This document shows, in pieces, positions 1-8,496 of a DNA stretch of 64,000 nt. The DNA is from JANNVK01 sp031414415 (GTDB taxonomy: Bacteria > Acidobacteriota > Blastocatellia > Pyrinomonadales > Pyrinomonadaceae), in the NCBI GenBank assembly GCA_031414415.1, contig JANNVK010000006.1, forward strand, positions 19,882-83,881, written 5' to 3'. The notes beneath the pieces were generated by a model. That model was not told where the DNA came from and made no database searches. It worked only from the letters and a program-made list of their open reading frames with translations. How positions within the stretch are numbered: the stretch's first letter is position 1; each line of letters opens with the position of its first letter. A program made the translations under genes and the position numbers.

Positions 1-1
1 A

Positions 2-1033
2 CTTTCTGTTTCATTTATTTTTGCCCAAGAGAAACCGCTTTCTCAAGCTGAATATGTCAAACTTTTATATGCGGCAAATACTGCGGCGAAACGACAAAAT
101 TTGACTGAAACTATCAGAAAACGTGGAATTTCGTTTGTCGTTACTGAAGGTTTGCGTGGACTTACAAAATCGAAAAGTGCAAACGATGTTGACTTGGTCA
201 GAACTTTGGACGAATCAAATCGCCGCCGCGAAAATCCGACAAATGCTTCACTTCCGACAAATAAAGAAGCAGCAGAAGTGATTGAAAAAACAAAACAAAA
301 TACGCTTCAAGCTGTCGAAGAAATGCCGGATTTCGTGGCGAAACAATTGATTAGCCGCGGAATTGGCTACGCGGGAACAAACACGTTTCGCCCAGAAGAT
401 CAGCTTGTGGTTGCGGTGAGTTTTAGCACCGAAAAAGGCGAACAATATAAAGTTTTGACTGTCAAAGGCGTTGCGGTTGATTCAAAGCAGGCTAACAATT
501 ACAGTGGTTTAGACGGTGCGACAACTGGCGGTGAGTTTGTTGACGATTTGGCACGAATCTTTAGAAGCGACAGTAAAACTCAGTTTACGCTGGTTGATAC
601 GGGAATGCTCAGAGGTCGAAAAACGATAATGTTTGATTATCGAATTTTGATAGAAAATAGCAAAAATGATGGTGTTGGCTTAAAAGGTGAAAGAAATTCT
701 TCGGTTCCAATTGGGAGAAAAGGTCGGATTTTTATTGACCGCGAGTTGAATAGAGTTTTGAGAATTGAATTTCAAGCGACTGATATTCCGACAACTTACG
801 AAATAAAAAAATTTGAAAGTTCAACAGATTACGATTGGGCAGAAATTGGTGGCGAAAAATATCTTTTGCCACTGCAATCAGATGCACGCTTTACTGCAAA
901 CTGGGGTCGCGAACTTGTTCAATCGAAAAATTTAATTCGTTTCAAAAATTATCAGAAATTCGGTTCGGAAGTTAAAATTTTGGACGATGACGAAATTGTT
1001 ATTGACGAGACAGAAAAGCCGACGAAACCTTAA
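2..1033 (+). CDS. Secreted protein of unknown function (5' end outside window)
   Basis: The reading frame is open from base 2 without a stop, and the first residues (LSVSFIFAQEKPLSQAEY) look like the end of a Sec signal peptide with cleavage after Ala. The real start therefore lies upstream of the window; the TTG at 101 is internal. About 343 codons are visible. After the signal there is a short helical, Lys/Arg-rich stretch, then a mixed alpha/beta region with many charged residues and a C-terminal tail rich in Asp/Glu. I recognise no catalytic motif. The product is probably periplasmic or outer-membrane associated. It is followed by a repeat-filled spacer and then a VanX-like gene on the same strand, too far away to assume one operon. 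Function unknown. Confidence 0.7.
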   Translation, partial: LSVSFIFAQEKPLSQAEYVKLLYAANTAAKRQNLTETIRKRGISFVVTEGLRGLTKSKSANDVDLVRTLDESNRRRENPTNASLPTNKEAAEVIEKTKQNTLQAVEEMPDFVAKQLISRGIGYAGTNTFRPEDQLVVAVSFSTEKGEQYKVLTVKGVAVDSKQANNYSGLDGATTGGEFVDDLARIFRSDSKTQFTLVDTGMLRGRKTIMFDYRILIENSKNDGVGLKGERNSSVPIGRKGRIFIDRELNRVLRIEFQATDIPTTYEIKKFESSTDYDWAEIGGEKYLLPLQSDARFTANWGRELVQSKNLIRFKNYQKFGSEVKILDDDEIVIDETEKPTKP

Positions 1034-1035
1034 AT

Positions 1036-1231
1036 TAAGTAACGCTGTCATCCTGACGGCGGTCGTTCGAGCATCTTGCTCGCAAGTCTTAGTTTCTATA
1101 ATTACTTCGGACTCGAGAAGCGTTGGCTGGAAGCACAACGCAACCGCCGACTGGAAGTCTGCGATACGAGGTAACGCTGTCATCTTGACGGCGGTCGTGC
1201 GAGCATCTTGCTCGCAAGTCTTTCTTAACAC
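1036..1231. repeat. Interspersed intergenic repeat family A, two partial copies
   Basis: Two near-identical stretches (about 1040-1090 and 1171-1221) share the core CTGACGGCGGTCGT and GAGCATCTTGCTCGCAAGTC. They are separated by a different conserved block containing CTCGAGAAGCGTTGGCTGG and CGACTGGAAGTCTGCGATACG. The same blocks recur at 9724-10124, and a fragment lies at about 1970-2000. Short ORFs on both strands here translate the repeat and are not genes. The function is unknown; the family looks like a REP-type or non-autonomous element. Confidence 0.75.
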
Positions 1232-1283
1232 CTAAGTTATTATGGGTTTGAGAAGCGTTGTCGATAAACAAAACACGATCATT

Positions 1284-1961
1284 ATGAAACAAGCAATCTT
1301 GACATTTTCGCGGCTAATTGTTTGCATATCTCTAGTGTCGATTTTTGTTTTTGGGCAATCATCGCCGCCGATTGAAGAAAATAAACGTGAGGCAGATTTG
1401 GTAGAACTAATTAAACTTGAAAAATCAATTAAACTCGACATCCGATATGCTCGAAGTGACAATTTTGTCGGCAAACCAGTTTACACAGAAGCTCGTGCTT
1501 TTATGCAACGAGATGCGGCGAAGGCTTTAGTGCGTGTGCATAAACTATTGAAAAAGCAAGGTTTAGGTCTTGTGATATTTGATGGTTATCGACCTTGGTC
1601 GGTGACAAAACTGTTCTGGGAAGTTACGCCTGATGATAAACGAATTTTCGTTGCTAATCCGAAAAATGGTTCGAGACACAATCGCGGTTGTGCCGTAGAT
1701 CTTTCAATTTATAACCGAAAAACAGGTGAATTTCTCGAAATGCCGACCGATTTCGACGACTTTACTGAAAAAGCAAGTCCAACATATCAAGGTGCAAGTG
1801 AGTTGCAAATTAAAAATCGAGAGTTATTGCGAAGTTTAATGGAAGTTGAAGGTTTTACTGTCAACAAAAATGAATGGTGGCATTTTGATTATAAAGATTG
1901 GCAAAATTACGGGATTTACGATATTGCCTTTTCAGAAATAAAAAAAGGCAAGAAAAAGTAA
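1284..1961 (+). CDS. D-alanyl-D-alanine dipeptidase, VanX/DdpX type (peptidase M15D)
   Basis: A zinc dipeptidase predicted to hydrolyse D-Ala-D-Ala in the envelope. The ATG at 1284 gives 225 residues and places a clean signal peptide (MKQAILTFSRLIVCISL then FVFGQ) at the N terminus, so I prefer it to the upstream ATG at 1242. The M15D signature is visible: SRHNRGCAVDLS carries the zinc-binding His and Asp, and EWWHFDY carries the catalytic Glu and third zinc ligand His. The family arginine lies in FDGYRPWSV. Length and motif spacing match exported VanX-like proteins. No vanR/S/H/A genes are nearby, so a role in peptidoglycan turnover or nutrient recycling is more likely than glycopeptide resistance. 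It stands alone; downstream is a fragment of repeat family A. Confidence 0.9.
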   Translation: MKQAILTFSRLIVCISLVSIFVFGQSSPPIEENKREADLVELIKLEKSIKLDIRYARSDNFVGKPVYTEARAFMQRDAAKALVRVHKLLKKQGLGLVIFDGYRPWSVTKLFWEVTPDDKRIFVANPKNGSRHNRGCAVDLSIYNRKTGEFLEMPTDFDDFTEKASPTYQGASELQIKNRELLRSLMEVEGFTVNKNEWWHFDYKDWQNYGIYDIAFSEIKKGKKK

Positions 1962-2003
1962 GTGTTTATAACGCGACCGCCGACTGGAAGTCAGCGGGAC
2001 TGT

Positions 2004-2999
2004 TTATTTTGGCGACTTATATTTTTCAATCAATTCTTTCATTCCAACAACTGAGCCTTTATTTCTAAATTTAAAATACACTTCGAGATTCTCGCGGATT
2101 TGCGTGTTTAAACCTTGATTAATTGCTTCGCCATCAGTTAAAGCAACAACTCGAGCAAAATAATCAATGACAATATCGAGTTTTTCCTGTGCTTTTTTGA
2201 GCATTGCGTCTTTTTCTTTACCTTCCGTAATTACATATTCTCTGGCAATTTCTTGATATTCTTCATCATAAGTTGTGCCGAGCAGAAGCCATGCGTTTAT
2301 TTCTTTTGGGTCTAAAAGGGCAGTTTTCTTGAGTGCGACAATTGCTTCAGCACGATTTTTTTGCGAAATTTTCACAATTCCAACTGATAAATAAAGTTTT
2401 GGCAACCAGATAATTTGATATTCTTTCCAAGTATCATCGGTTAAATTTTTTGTTTTTTTATTTGCTTCAATAAGTTCGATTGCTTTGTTAGAAAAACTTA
2501 AAGTCAGTGAAACAAACGACTTATTTCCGCTTCGTAATTGGTTTGAACCTTCAATTGCGAGTTGAAGCCGAATCGCAACATCGTCTTCGTTACGAGAAAT
2601 AAATGTTTCGCCAATTGAGAATGCTTCGCCAAATTGCTTTTGGTTGATATAGGAAAAAATCAAATTTGGAATTATTACATCCATTTCACCTGGTTCATTG
2701 AAAAGCAGAAAAAATTGTTGAGCATTTGCAATTGACTGAGTATCGTCTTTTGTTGAAAAAACTTCGGCAGCCAGATAATTTACGACTTGCGGACGGGCGG
2801 CACTTTTAGGAAATTTTTTGACAAAATCAGTTGAGGCTTTTAGCTTTAAAGCAAAATCTTTACCAGCTTCTATTTTCTTTATCAACTTTTCTTCATCCGC
2901 TGAAACTTTTACCTTTTCGACAGGTTTATCTTGTGCAAACACAACATTTACACTTCCAAACAAAAGCAAAAAAATACCTAAAAATCTTAAAAACTTCAT
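2004..2999 (-). CDS. Secreted helical-repeat (TPR-like) protein
   Basis: 331 residues beginning with a signal peptide (MKFLRFLGIFLLLFGSVNVVFAQ). The mature part is almost entirely helical. It contains a recognisable TPR-like segment around residues 200-250 (the EAIVALKKTALLDPKEINAWLLLGTTY region) followed by a long helix and a basic C terminus. The start is supported by AGAGG-like purines just upstream (AGGTAATTTTAG). Such exported TPR proteins act as scaffolds for envelope complexes, but nothing here points to a particular partner. It is flanked by the anti-sigma gene, which has the same orientation but is over 100 bp away. Confidence 0.7.
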   Translation of the reverse strand: MKFLRFLGIFLLLFGSVNVVFAQDKPVEKVKVSADEEKLIKKIEAGKDFALKLKASTDFVKKFPKSAARPQVVNYLAAEVFSTKDDTQSIANAQQFFLLFNEPGEMDVIIPNLIFSYINQKQFGEAFSIGETFISRNEDDVAIRLQLAIEGSNQLRSGNKSFVSLTLSFSNKAIELIEANKKTKNLTDDTWKEYQIIWLPKLYLSVGIVKISQKNRAEAIVALKKTALLDPKEINAWLLLGTTYDEEYQEIAREYVITEGKEKDAMLKKAQEKLDIVIDYFARVVALTDGEAINQGLNTQIRENLEVYFKFRNKGSVVGMKELIEKYKSPK

Positions 3000-3104
3000 C
3001 TAAAATTACCTCTCAAAAATATTAATTACAATAGAATTTTAACGCAAAATAAAAAAGAACAAAAACCTAAGTTTTCATTCTTTGATGCAAATATGTTAAT
3101 AAAT

Positions 3105-3893
3105 TTACGCTGTGGTTTTTGCCAAAGTCGCAATTTTTTCACGCTTCGAAACAACAACGCCACCTGGCTTTTCGACGGTTATCGCAAATAGTTTCGGATT
3201 TTTTACCTTTAACTTAGCTGTAATCGGGACAACAATCTCATCGTTTCCTTTAACATCAAAAATGCCGCCATCAATCGGAGTTTTCTCGTCCTGTGTTTCG
3301 TCAAAAATCCAAAGCTGGTAACATTCTTTGCTCGAATCATTGATCGGTAAACCGCGAAACTTCATATATCCGGATTGTTTTTCGTCGCTCCAGACAATAT
3401 CGCCGCTCACTTCCGGTAAATCTTTGACGTTACCTTTTGCCCATTTGATTTGAATAATGTTTTTATCAGAATCTAAAAGCCGTTGCCTAAGTTGAAATAT
3501 ATTCAACGATTCGGTTGGGACTTTAACAATATCTTTTGGAGCTTCAACACGGTTTGTCCAAATACTAAAAGCTAAAATCGCACACGCGGCGGCTGTTGCC
3601 CAACCAAGAAAACTTAGCCAATTCGTTTTTGGCTTTATGCTAAAAGTTGGCTGCAAATCAGGTGCAAACCATTCTTCTGAAGCATTTAAAATGTTTGTTT
3701 GTAAATATTTAGGCAATTTTTCGTTCAAATCTAAATTTGCCAAATCAATTGCAGAAACCGCGGCATCAAAAGAAAAATCGTCTTTCCATTCAGGGTAATT
3801 TAAAATTAAATCGTGTTCCTCGGCTGAGTTTAAACCGTAAATCGCCCGCTGCGAGAGGAGATCAATCAATTTTTCATCATTTATTTCATTCAT
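3105..3893 (-). CDS. Membrane anti-sigma factor, RskA-like
   Basis: Predicted to hold the ECF sigma factor encoded immediately upstream. The N-terminal about 90 residues are cytoplasmic and helical (short DEKLIDLLSQRAIYGLNSAEE start, no zinc-binding HxxxCxxC). One membrane helix (WLSFLGWATAAACAILAFSIW) follows, then an RskA-type C-terminal domain with the family pattern YMKFRGLP...CYQLWIFDE...GGIFDV...FAITVEKPGG. Two starts compete: GTG at 3896 and ATG at 3893. AAAGGAGG lies 7 nt before the ATG, and that ATG shares one base with the sigma stop (TGATG), so I use 3893 (262 aa). Tight coupling implies 1:1 synthesis with the sigma factor. Confidence 0.88.
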   Translation of the reverse strand: MNEINDEKLIDLLSQRAIYGLNSAEEHDLILNYPEWKDDFSFDAAVSAIDLANLDLNEKLPKYLQTNILNASEEWFAPDLQPTFSIKPKTNWLSFLGWATAAACAILAFSIWTNRVEAPKDIVKVPTESLNIFQLRQRLLDSDKNIIQIKWAKGNVKDLPEVSGDIVWSDEKQSGYMKFRGLPINDSSKECYQLWIFDETQDEKTPIDGGIFDVKGNDEIVVPITAKLKVKNPKLFAITVEKPGGVVVSKREKIATLAKTTA

Positions 3894-4468
3894 CACGAAG
3901 CCTCCTTTACGTTGTTCATTCCGAGTATTTCTCTCACTTGTAAAATGCCACGTCTGGCATGAGTTTTTACAGTTCCAATCGGCATTTTCAGTGCATCTGC
4001 AATTTCTTGATGCGATAAACCTTGATAAATCGAAAGTTGCAAAACTTGCCGTTGTTCCGGTCGTAATTCTAGCAATGCTTTTGCCGCTTGTTTTGCCTCA
4101 ACAATTGTTTGCAATTTCTCGTCAAACCGATTCGCCGGTTCATTCAACATATCTTCAATCGAATCAGTTGTCGGTCTTCGATTGGTTTTGCGTAATCTAT
4201 CAATCAAACGCCGCCGAGCAATCATCGAAACAAACGTTGTTTCTGAGGCTTGGGCTTCGTCAAAACGTCCGGCATTTTTCCAAATATCAACAAAAATTTC
4301 TTGCACAGCATCTTCTGCATCATCAGTATTTGGCGACATCCGACGCGATAAAGACCAAACAAGACCGCCGTAGGTGCTTAAACACTCCTGAACGGCAGTC
4401 TTATCTCCTGAAGCAATTCGCTGAAGAATAGTTTGATTCACAATTTTTTTATCTACAAAATCTTGCAA
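3893..4468 (-). CDS. ECF RNA polymerase sigma factor, SigK-like
   Basis: 191 residues with both ECF domains. Region 2 contains the core-binding DAEDAVQEIFVDIW motif and the -10 recognition segment. Region 4 contains LRPEQRQVLQLSIYQGLSHQEIA followed by the helix-turn-helix MPIGTVKTHARRGILQVR. There is no extension beyond a normal two-domain ECF factor. It sits 35 bp downstream of a fasciclin gene and overlaps the RskA-like gene by one base. SigK of mycobacteria also pairs with RskA and controls fasciclin-domain proteins, so membership of that group is a reasonable inference, not shown by the sequence alone. Confidence 0.9.
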   Translation of the reverse strand: MQDFVDKKIVNQTILQRIASGDKTAVQECLSTYGGLVWSLSRRMSPNTDDAEDAVQEIFVDIWKNAGRFDEAQASETTFVSMIARRRLIDRLRKTNRRPTTDSIEDMLNEPANRFDEKLQTIVEAKQAAKALLELRPEQRQVLQLSIYQGLSHQEIADALKMPIGTVKTHARRGILQVREILGMNNVKEAS

Positions 4469-4503
4469 TCTATAAACTAACTCACTTCAGCACTTATTTT
4501 CAA

Positions 4504-5049
4504 CTACTTAGGCATTAAAACGCTGTCAATTACGTGAATTACACCGTTTGAAGTTGCAATATCGGTTTTTACAACGTTAGTTGTTTTGTTCAACATTACT
4601 TTGCCTTTCTTAACTTTGATTTTAACTAATTGTCCTTGGACAGTTTTTGCCGACTTTAGTTTTACAACATCTGCCGCCATAACTTTTCCTGAAACAACGT
4701 GATAAGTTAAAATTTTGATTAACTTATCTTTATTTTCCGGCTTCAAAAGCATTTCAACTGTTCCGGCTGGTAATTTTGCAAATGCTTCATCTGTTGGTGC
4801 AAAAACTGTGAATGGTCCATCGCTTTTCAATGTTTCAACTAAACCTGCTGCTTGAACTGCGGCAACAAGAGTTTTGAACAATCCGGCTCCAACTGCGGTG
4901 TCAACAATGTCGCCACCTTTTTTCATCGAAGTTTTTTCGAATTTTACATCGCTTTTAGCTACTTCTTTTTTGCTACAGTCACTTGATTGTGCAAATCCGA
5001 TTGTTGATAACTCAAAAACTGCTACTAATCCTAAAAATAACTTTTTCAT
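4504..5049 (-). CDS. Secreted fasciclin (FAS1) domain protein
   Basis: 181 residues from the ATG at 5049, chosen over the longer frame to 5103 because AAGGGAG lies upstream and MKKLFLGLVAVFELSTIGFAQ is a clean signal peptide. One complete FAS1 domain follows (residues about 48-180) with both conserved elements: the first in SDGPFTVFAPTDEAFAKLP, the second around ILTYHVVSGKV, ending SNGVIHVIDSVLMP. FAS1 proteins mediate adhesion or act as small envelope proteins. The gene leads an apparent operon with the ECF sigma and anti-sigma genes, so it is probably a target of its own sigma factor, as for MPT70/MPT83 in mycobacteria. That regulatory link is inference. Confidence 0.9.
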   Translation of the reverse strand: MKKLFLGLVAVFELSTIGFAQSSDCSKKEVAKSDVKFEKTSMKKGGDIVDTAVGAGLFKTLVAAVQAAGLVETLKSDGPFTVFAPTDEAFAKLPAGTVEMLLKPENKDKLIKILTYHVVSGKVMAADVVKLKSAKTVQGQLVKIKVKKGKVMLNKTTNVVKTDIATSNGVIHVIDSVLMPK

Positions 5050-5100
5050 ACTAAAAATCTCCCTTTGTTCTATTGTGTTTTGTCTTATAACAGTTGAAAA

Positions 5101-5146
5101 CAAAAATCTCCAACCGTCTCGTAAATGAATTCGAGGGGTTGGAGAT
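5101..5146 (-). terminator. Rho-independent terminator after the VKOR gene
   Basis: Perfect 10-bp arms ATCTCCAACC (5106-5115) and GGTTGGAGAT (5137-5146) enclose an inner CTCG/CGAG pair. Read on the minus strand the hairpin is followed by TTTTTGTTTTC. It separates the VKOR-DsbA transcript from the fasciclin operon. Confidence 0.85.
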
Positions 5147-5169
5147 ATTAGATTCAGGATTTTTCAAAA

Positions 5170-5604
5170 TTATTTTTTTAATAATTTAGAAGTAATAAAA
5201 ACTAAAAAAAGAGAGCAGCAAACACCGGCTGAGACTAAACAATACTGGCAATATTCGAGCAAAATAAACGCTTGAATATATGTCAACCACGCTGAAAAGC
5301 ACACCATAAAAAATACTTGCAATCCGAATAAATTCCAAAGTTTTGAGTTTCCAAAAGCTGTTAGAAGTGCCAAACAAAATGCAATAAAATAAGCCGCAAC
5401 TCCAAAAAATGCTAATGGAATGCCATAAATTTCAGAGTATTGGCTACTTAAAACTGCACCGCAACCGCCGCTTAAACCGCAGGGAATTTGATCGCCGTTT
5501 AAACTATGAACAACTAAATAAATCGCATCGCCTAATCCGATTAAAGCCAGAATTGACGCTACGATTGCAAATTTATTTGAATATTTTTCGCTTACTTCGC
5601 TCAT
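5170..5604 (-). CDS. Vitamin K epoxide reductase (VKOR) family membrane protein
   Basis: A 144-residue four-helix membrane protein that re-oxidises a DsbA-like partner using quinone. It shows the paired loop cysteines (PCGLSGGCGAVLSSQ), the conserved Ser in the same loop, the YGIPLAFFGVAAY helix, and the active-site CxxC in EYCQYCLVSAG. Length fits the bacterial single-domain form; thioredoxin is not fused but encoded by the adjacent gene. Its ATG overlaps the DsbA-like stop by one base (TAATG), so the two are co-translated. Together they form a disulfide-generating pair for envelope proteins. A strong terminator follows. Confidence 0.92.
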   Translation of the reverse strand: MSEVSEKYSNKFAIVASILALIGLGDAIYLVVHSLNGDQIPCGLSGGCGAVLSSQYSEIYGIPLAFFGVAAYFIAFCLALLTAFGNSKLWNLFGLQVFFMVCFSAWLTYIQAFILLEYCQYCLVSAGVCCSLFLVFITSKLLKK

Positions 5605-6365
5605 TAACTCGTTGGTGTGTTTGTGTTCGTGTTTGTTGCAGAATTTGCCGCTGGTGTTTGAGATTTTGCCAACTCAGCATCAATTAATTTTTTCAAATTA
5701 TCGGGCGTAATGTCTTCAATTGAAAGTAAACGATTATTTAAATACACCGAAGGCGTTGACGAAACATTTATAGCTCTGCCACGAACTTTGTCTTTATCGA
5801 CACGCGAAGTTGTCATCATTCCAATCAAATCATCGTTAAATTTCACAGTATCGAGACCAATTTGCTTCGCATATTCTTCAAAAATTGGACGCGGATTTAA
5901 AGAAGCTGGCGACCAGGCTGACTGGTTTTTGAACAACAGGTTTTCCATTTCCCAAAATTTACCTTGAATTCCGGCAGCTTCGGCAGCTCTTGAAGCGTCG
6001 TAAGCATTTTTGTGTGCAGGAATATCGAGCGGAAAATGGCGGAAAACTACACGAACTCTATCACCGTAAGCGGCTCTCGCTTGTTGAACAACTGGAGTTG
6101 CTTTTGCACATTGCGGACACGCAAAATCGACAAATTCCTCAATTGTGACAGTCGCATTTGCCGCACCTTTTGACCACGCAGGTTCTGCACCAGCTGGAGC
6201 AGTTTTAAATGCTTCGCCAGCATTGCTTTTGGCTACTGAATTTGAATTTGCCACTGGTTTTTTGGGAGAATTTCCGCTGGAATATAACCACCAGCCGCCG
6301 ATTACGGCAATTACAACCACTGCACCGATAATTATCAAAGGAGTGTTATTTTTTTCGTTACTCAT
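5604..6365 (-). CDS. DsbA-like membrane-anchored thiol oxidoreductase
   Basis: 253 residues: an N-terminal anchor (about residues 8-28, PLIIIGAVVVIAVIGGWWLY), a short Asn/Ser linker, then a thioredoxin-fold DsbA domain. The active site is CPQC in EEFVDFACPQCAKATPVV. The cis-Pro is in SSTPSVYLNNRLL, and a helical insertion lies between. The C terminus ends in an Asn/Thr-rich tail (NSATNTNTNTPTS) of the kind frequent in this genome. It is the thiol partner of the VKOR protein, whose start overlaps its stop. dxs ends only 4 bp upstream of its start, so all three may share a transcript. Confidence 0.92.
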   Translation of the reverse strand: MSNEKNNTPLIIIGAVVVIAVIGGWWLYSSGNSPKKPVANSNSVAKSNAGEAFKTAPAGAEPAWSKGAANATVTIEEFVDFACPQCAKATPVVQQARAAYGDRVRVVFRHFPLDIPAHKNAYDASRAAEAAGIQGKFWEMENLLFKNQSAWSPASLNPRPIFEEYAKQIGLDTVKFNDDLIGMMTTSRVDKDKVRGRAINVSSTPSVYLNNRLLSIEDITPDNLKKLIDAELAKSQTPAANSATNTNTNTPTS

Positions 6366-6369
6366 GTAT

Positions 6370-8298
6370 TTATATTGTTGATTTCAAACGTGTTAGGTTT
6401 GTTTTTCGTTCTTCTAAAATTTCAATAGTTTCTTTTACTTTTTGATAAATTCCATCAGCATCAAGTCCATATTTTGCTAACAAAAGTTTCGGATCACCGT
6501 GAGTCACAATTCTGTCAGGAACGCCCATTCGGACAATTTTTACACGGTCAAGTAACCCATTTTGCTCAAGACATTCCATCACCGCCGACCCAAATCCGCC
6601 AGCTAAATAGGCTTCTTCAACAGTTACAATCAAGCGTTTTGTTTGTGCGAGTGCGATTATCAATTCGCTATCAAGCGGTTTAACAAATCTTGCGTTTATT
6701 ACTGTTGTTTTAATTCCTTCATTTGCGAGCAATTCACTCGCCGCAAAACTTGGATAAACCATTGATCCATAAGCAATTATCGCAATATCGCCGCCATCGC
6801 GTAACAACTCTGCTTTGCCTATTTCGACAGGTTTTGGAGCTTCAGAAATATCAACGCCAAATCCTTCACCACGCGGATATCTTATCGCTGATGGTCCTGG
6901 ATGTTCGATTGATGTCAGCAACATATCTCGCATTTCAGCTTCGTCTTTCGGTGCCATCAAAACAATATTTGGATAACCGCGAAGATATGCAATGTCGAGC
7001 AATCCGTGATGCGTCGGTCCATCTGCACCGACAATTCCGGCTCTGTCCATCGCGAAAGTTACGTTCAAATTTTGTAAACAAACATCGTGAAGAATTTGGT
7101 CAAATGCACGTTGCAAAAATGTCGAATAAATTGCGGCGACAGGTTTTAAACCTTCGCAAGCCATTCCGGCACAAAAAGTTATCGCGTGTTGCTCAGCAAT
7201 TCCAACATCAAACGCACGTTCTGGAAATTTTTCTAAAATTTTGTCAACGCCGGTTCCATCAGGCATTGCGGCTGTCAGAGCGACAATTTTGTCGTCATTC
7301 GCCATTAGTTCGCACATCGTGTTTCCAAAAACTGCGGTGTAACTTGGCGGCGTTTGTTTGTTAGATTTTATTGCTTCGCCGGTATTTATGTCGAAAGGTC
7401 CAGTTGCGTGATAGGCGTAATAATTTTTTGCGGTATTTGGAAAACCTTTGCCTTTGGTTGTTAATGCGTGAACAATCACCGGTCCATCGTCAATTTTTTT
7501 CGCTTCTTCGAGTGCTTTAACGAGCATCGGAACATTGTGTCCGTCAACATATCCGATATATTTAAAACCAAGTTCGTTGACTAGAGCACCTGGCAGAACC
7601 GCGGCAGCAATTGCGTCTTTGACAATTTTCGCGGCTTTTCGCAGAGATTCGCCAAAATGCGGAACGCTTTCGAGAGTGTCGCCGATTTCTTCTTTAAACC
7701 GATGATAACTTTGAGCTTCTTTAATCCGATTTAAATAACGAGTCAAACCGCCAACCGCCGGAGCAATCGCCATTCCGTTATCATTTAGCAAAACAATCAG
7801 GCGAGATTTTACGTGTCCGGCGTGGTTAATTGCTTCCATCGCCATTCCACCAGCCAAACTCGAATCGCCGACTAAAGCACAAACATTGAAATCATCGCCA
7901 TTTCTATCACGAGCAATCGCCATTCCGAGTGCTGCAGAAAGCGAAGTTGACGCATGTCCAGCTCCAAAAGTGTCAAATTCAGATTCGTCGCGTTTCAAAA
8001 ACGGACTCAAACCTTGATATTTTTTGATTGTGTGAAGCTGATCTCGACGACCTGTCAAAATTTTGTGGGCGTAAGCCTGATGACCAACGTCCCAAACTAA
8101 CTTGTCGCTCGGCGTGTCAAACGCATAATGCATTGCAACCGCCAACTCAACCGCACCGAGCGACGCACCTGTGTGTCCGCCAACTCGCGAGGTTGTTTCG
8201 ATAATAAACTGACGAACTTCGTCCGCAACTTCTTGTAAATCTTCAACTTTGAGCTGTCTCAAATCTGCCGGAGAATTAATTTCCGATAAAAAACGCAT
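6370..8298 (-). CDS. dxs: 1-deoxy-D-xylulose-5-phosphate synthase
   Basis: Condenses pyruvate and glyceraldehyde 3-phosphate, the first step of the MEP isoprenoid pathway; uses thiamine diphosphate. The 642 residues match the usual length. Visible motifs: the N-terminal GHQAYAHKILTGR with the catalytic His, GAGHASTSLSAALG, a ThDP-binding stretch VGDSSLAGGMAMEAINHAG ending LNDNGM, and the transketolase domain DRAGIVGADGPTHHG followed by the C-terminal domain. The ThDP motif reads GDS where GDG is more common; I consider this a tolerated variant. ispH, a late MEP gene, is in the same window, so the pathway appears complete in this organism. Confidence 0.96.
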   Translation of the reverse strand: MRFLSEINSPADLRQLKVEDLQEVADEVRQFIIETTSRVGGHTGASLGAVELAVAMHYAFDTPSDKLVWDVGHQAYAHKILTGRRDQLHTIKKYQGLSPFLKRDESEFDTFGAGHASTSLSAALGMAIARDRNGDDFNVCALVGDSSLAGGMAMEAINHAGHVKSRLIVLLNDNGMAIAPAVGGLTRYLNRIKEAQSYHRFKEEIGDTLESVPHFGESLRKAAKIVKDAIAAAVLPGALVNELGFKYIGYVDGHNVPMLVKALEEAKKIDDGPVIVHALTTKGKGFPNTAKNYYAYHATGPFDINTGEAIKSNKQTPPSYTAVFGNTMCELMANDDKIVALTAAMPDGTGVDKILEKFPERAFDVGIAEQHAITFCAGMACEGLKPVAAIYSTFLQRAFDQILHDVCLQNLNVTFAMDRAGIVGADGPTHHGLLDIAYLRGYPNIVLMAPKDEAEMRDMLLTSIEHPGPSAIRYPRGEGFGVDISEAPKPVEIGKAELLRDGGDIAIIAYGSMVYPSFAASELLANEGIKTTVINARFVKPLDSELIIALAQTKRLIVTVEEAYLAGGFGSAVMECLEQNGLLDRVKIVRMGVPDRIVTHGDPKLLLAKYGLDADGIYQKVKETIEILEERKTNLTRLKSTI

Positions 8299-8496
8299 TT
8301 ATTTTCCCTGCTTGCTATCCATCTAAAATCGTATTTTAACTTGCCAGACAGCAAATGTTAAATCAGAAACAAAAAAATCCACGATTCTTAAGGATTTATG
8401 AAGATAATTTGAGACGAATTTCTAAAGTTTAGTAAAATAAAAATCTATTATATATCTTTGCGTCTTAGCAACTTTGCGGCTTTGCGTTAAAAATCT
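8299..8496. other. Intergenic spacer with a short repeat
   Basis: No ORF of note. It holds AT-rich sequence likely to contain the dxs promoter and, at about 8455-8490, a degenerate sequence (GCGTCTTAGCAACTTTGCGG) resembling the stretch CGTTCTCTGCGTCTTGGCGG at about 20291-20315. I see no RNA gene. Confidence 0.5.

Noticed and set aside
101..1033. TTG at 101 as start of the first gene
   Set aside because: The frame is open to base 2 and carries the end of a signal peptide upstream.
932..1292. ORFs with CEQDARTT / RIADFQSA peptides near 1 kb and 10 kb
   Set aside because: They are translations of interspersed repeat family A, present on both strands, not genes.
1284..1961. Glycopeptide resistance locus
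   Set aside because: Only a VanX-like gene is present; no ligase, dehydrogenase or two-component genes are nearby.
6370..8298. GDS instead of GDG in the Dxs ThDP motif as a sign of inactivity
   Set aside because: All other motifs and the catalytic His are present and the third position varies in ThDP enzymes.
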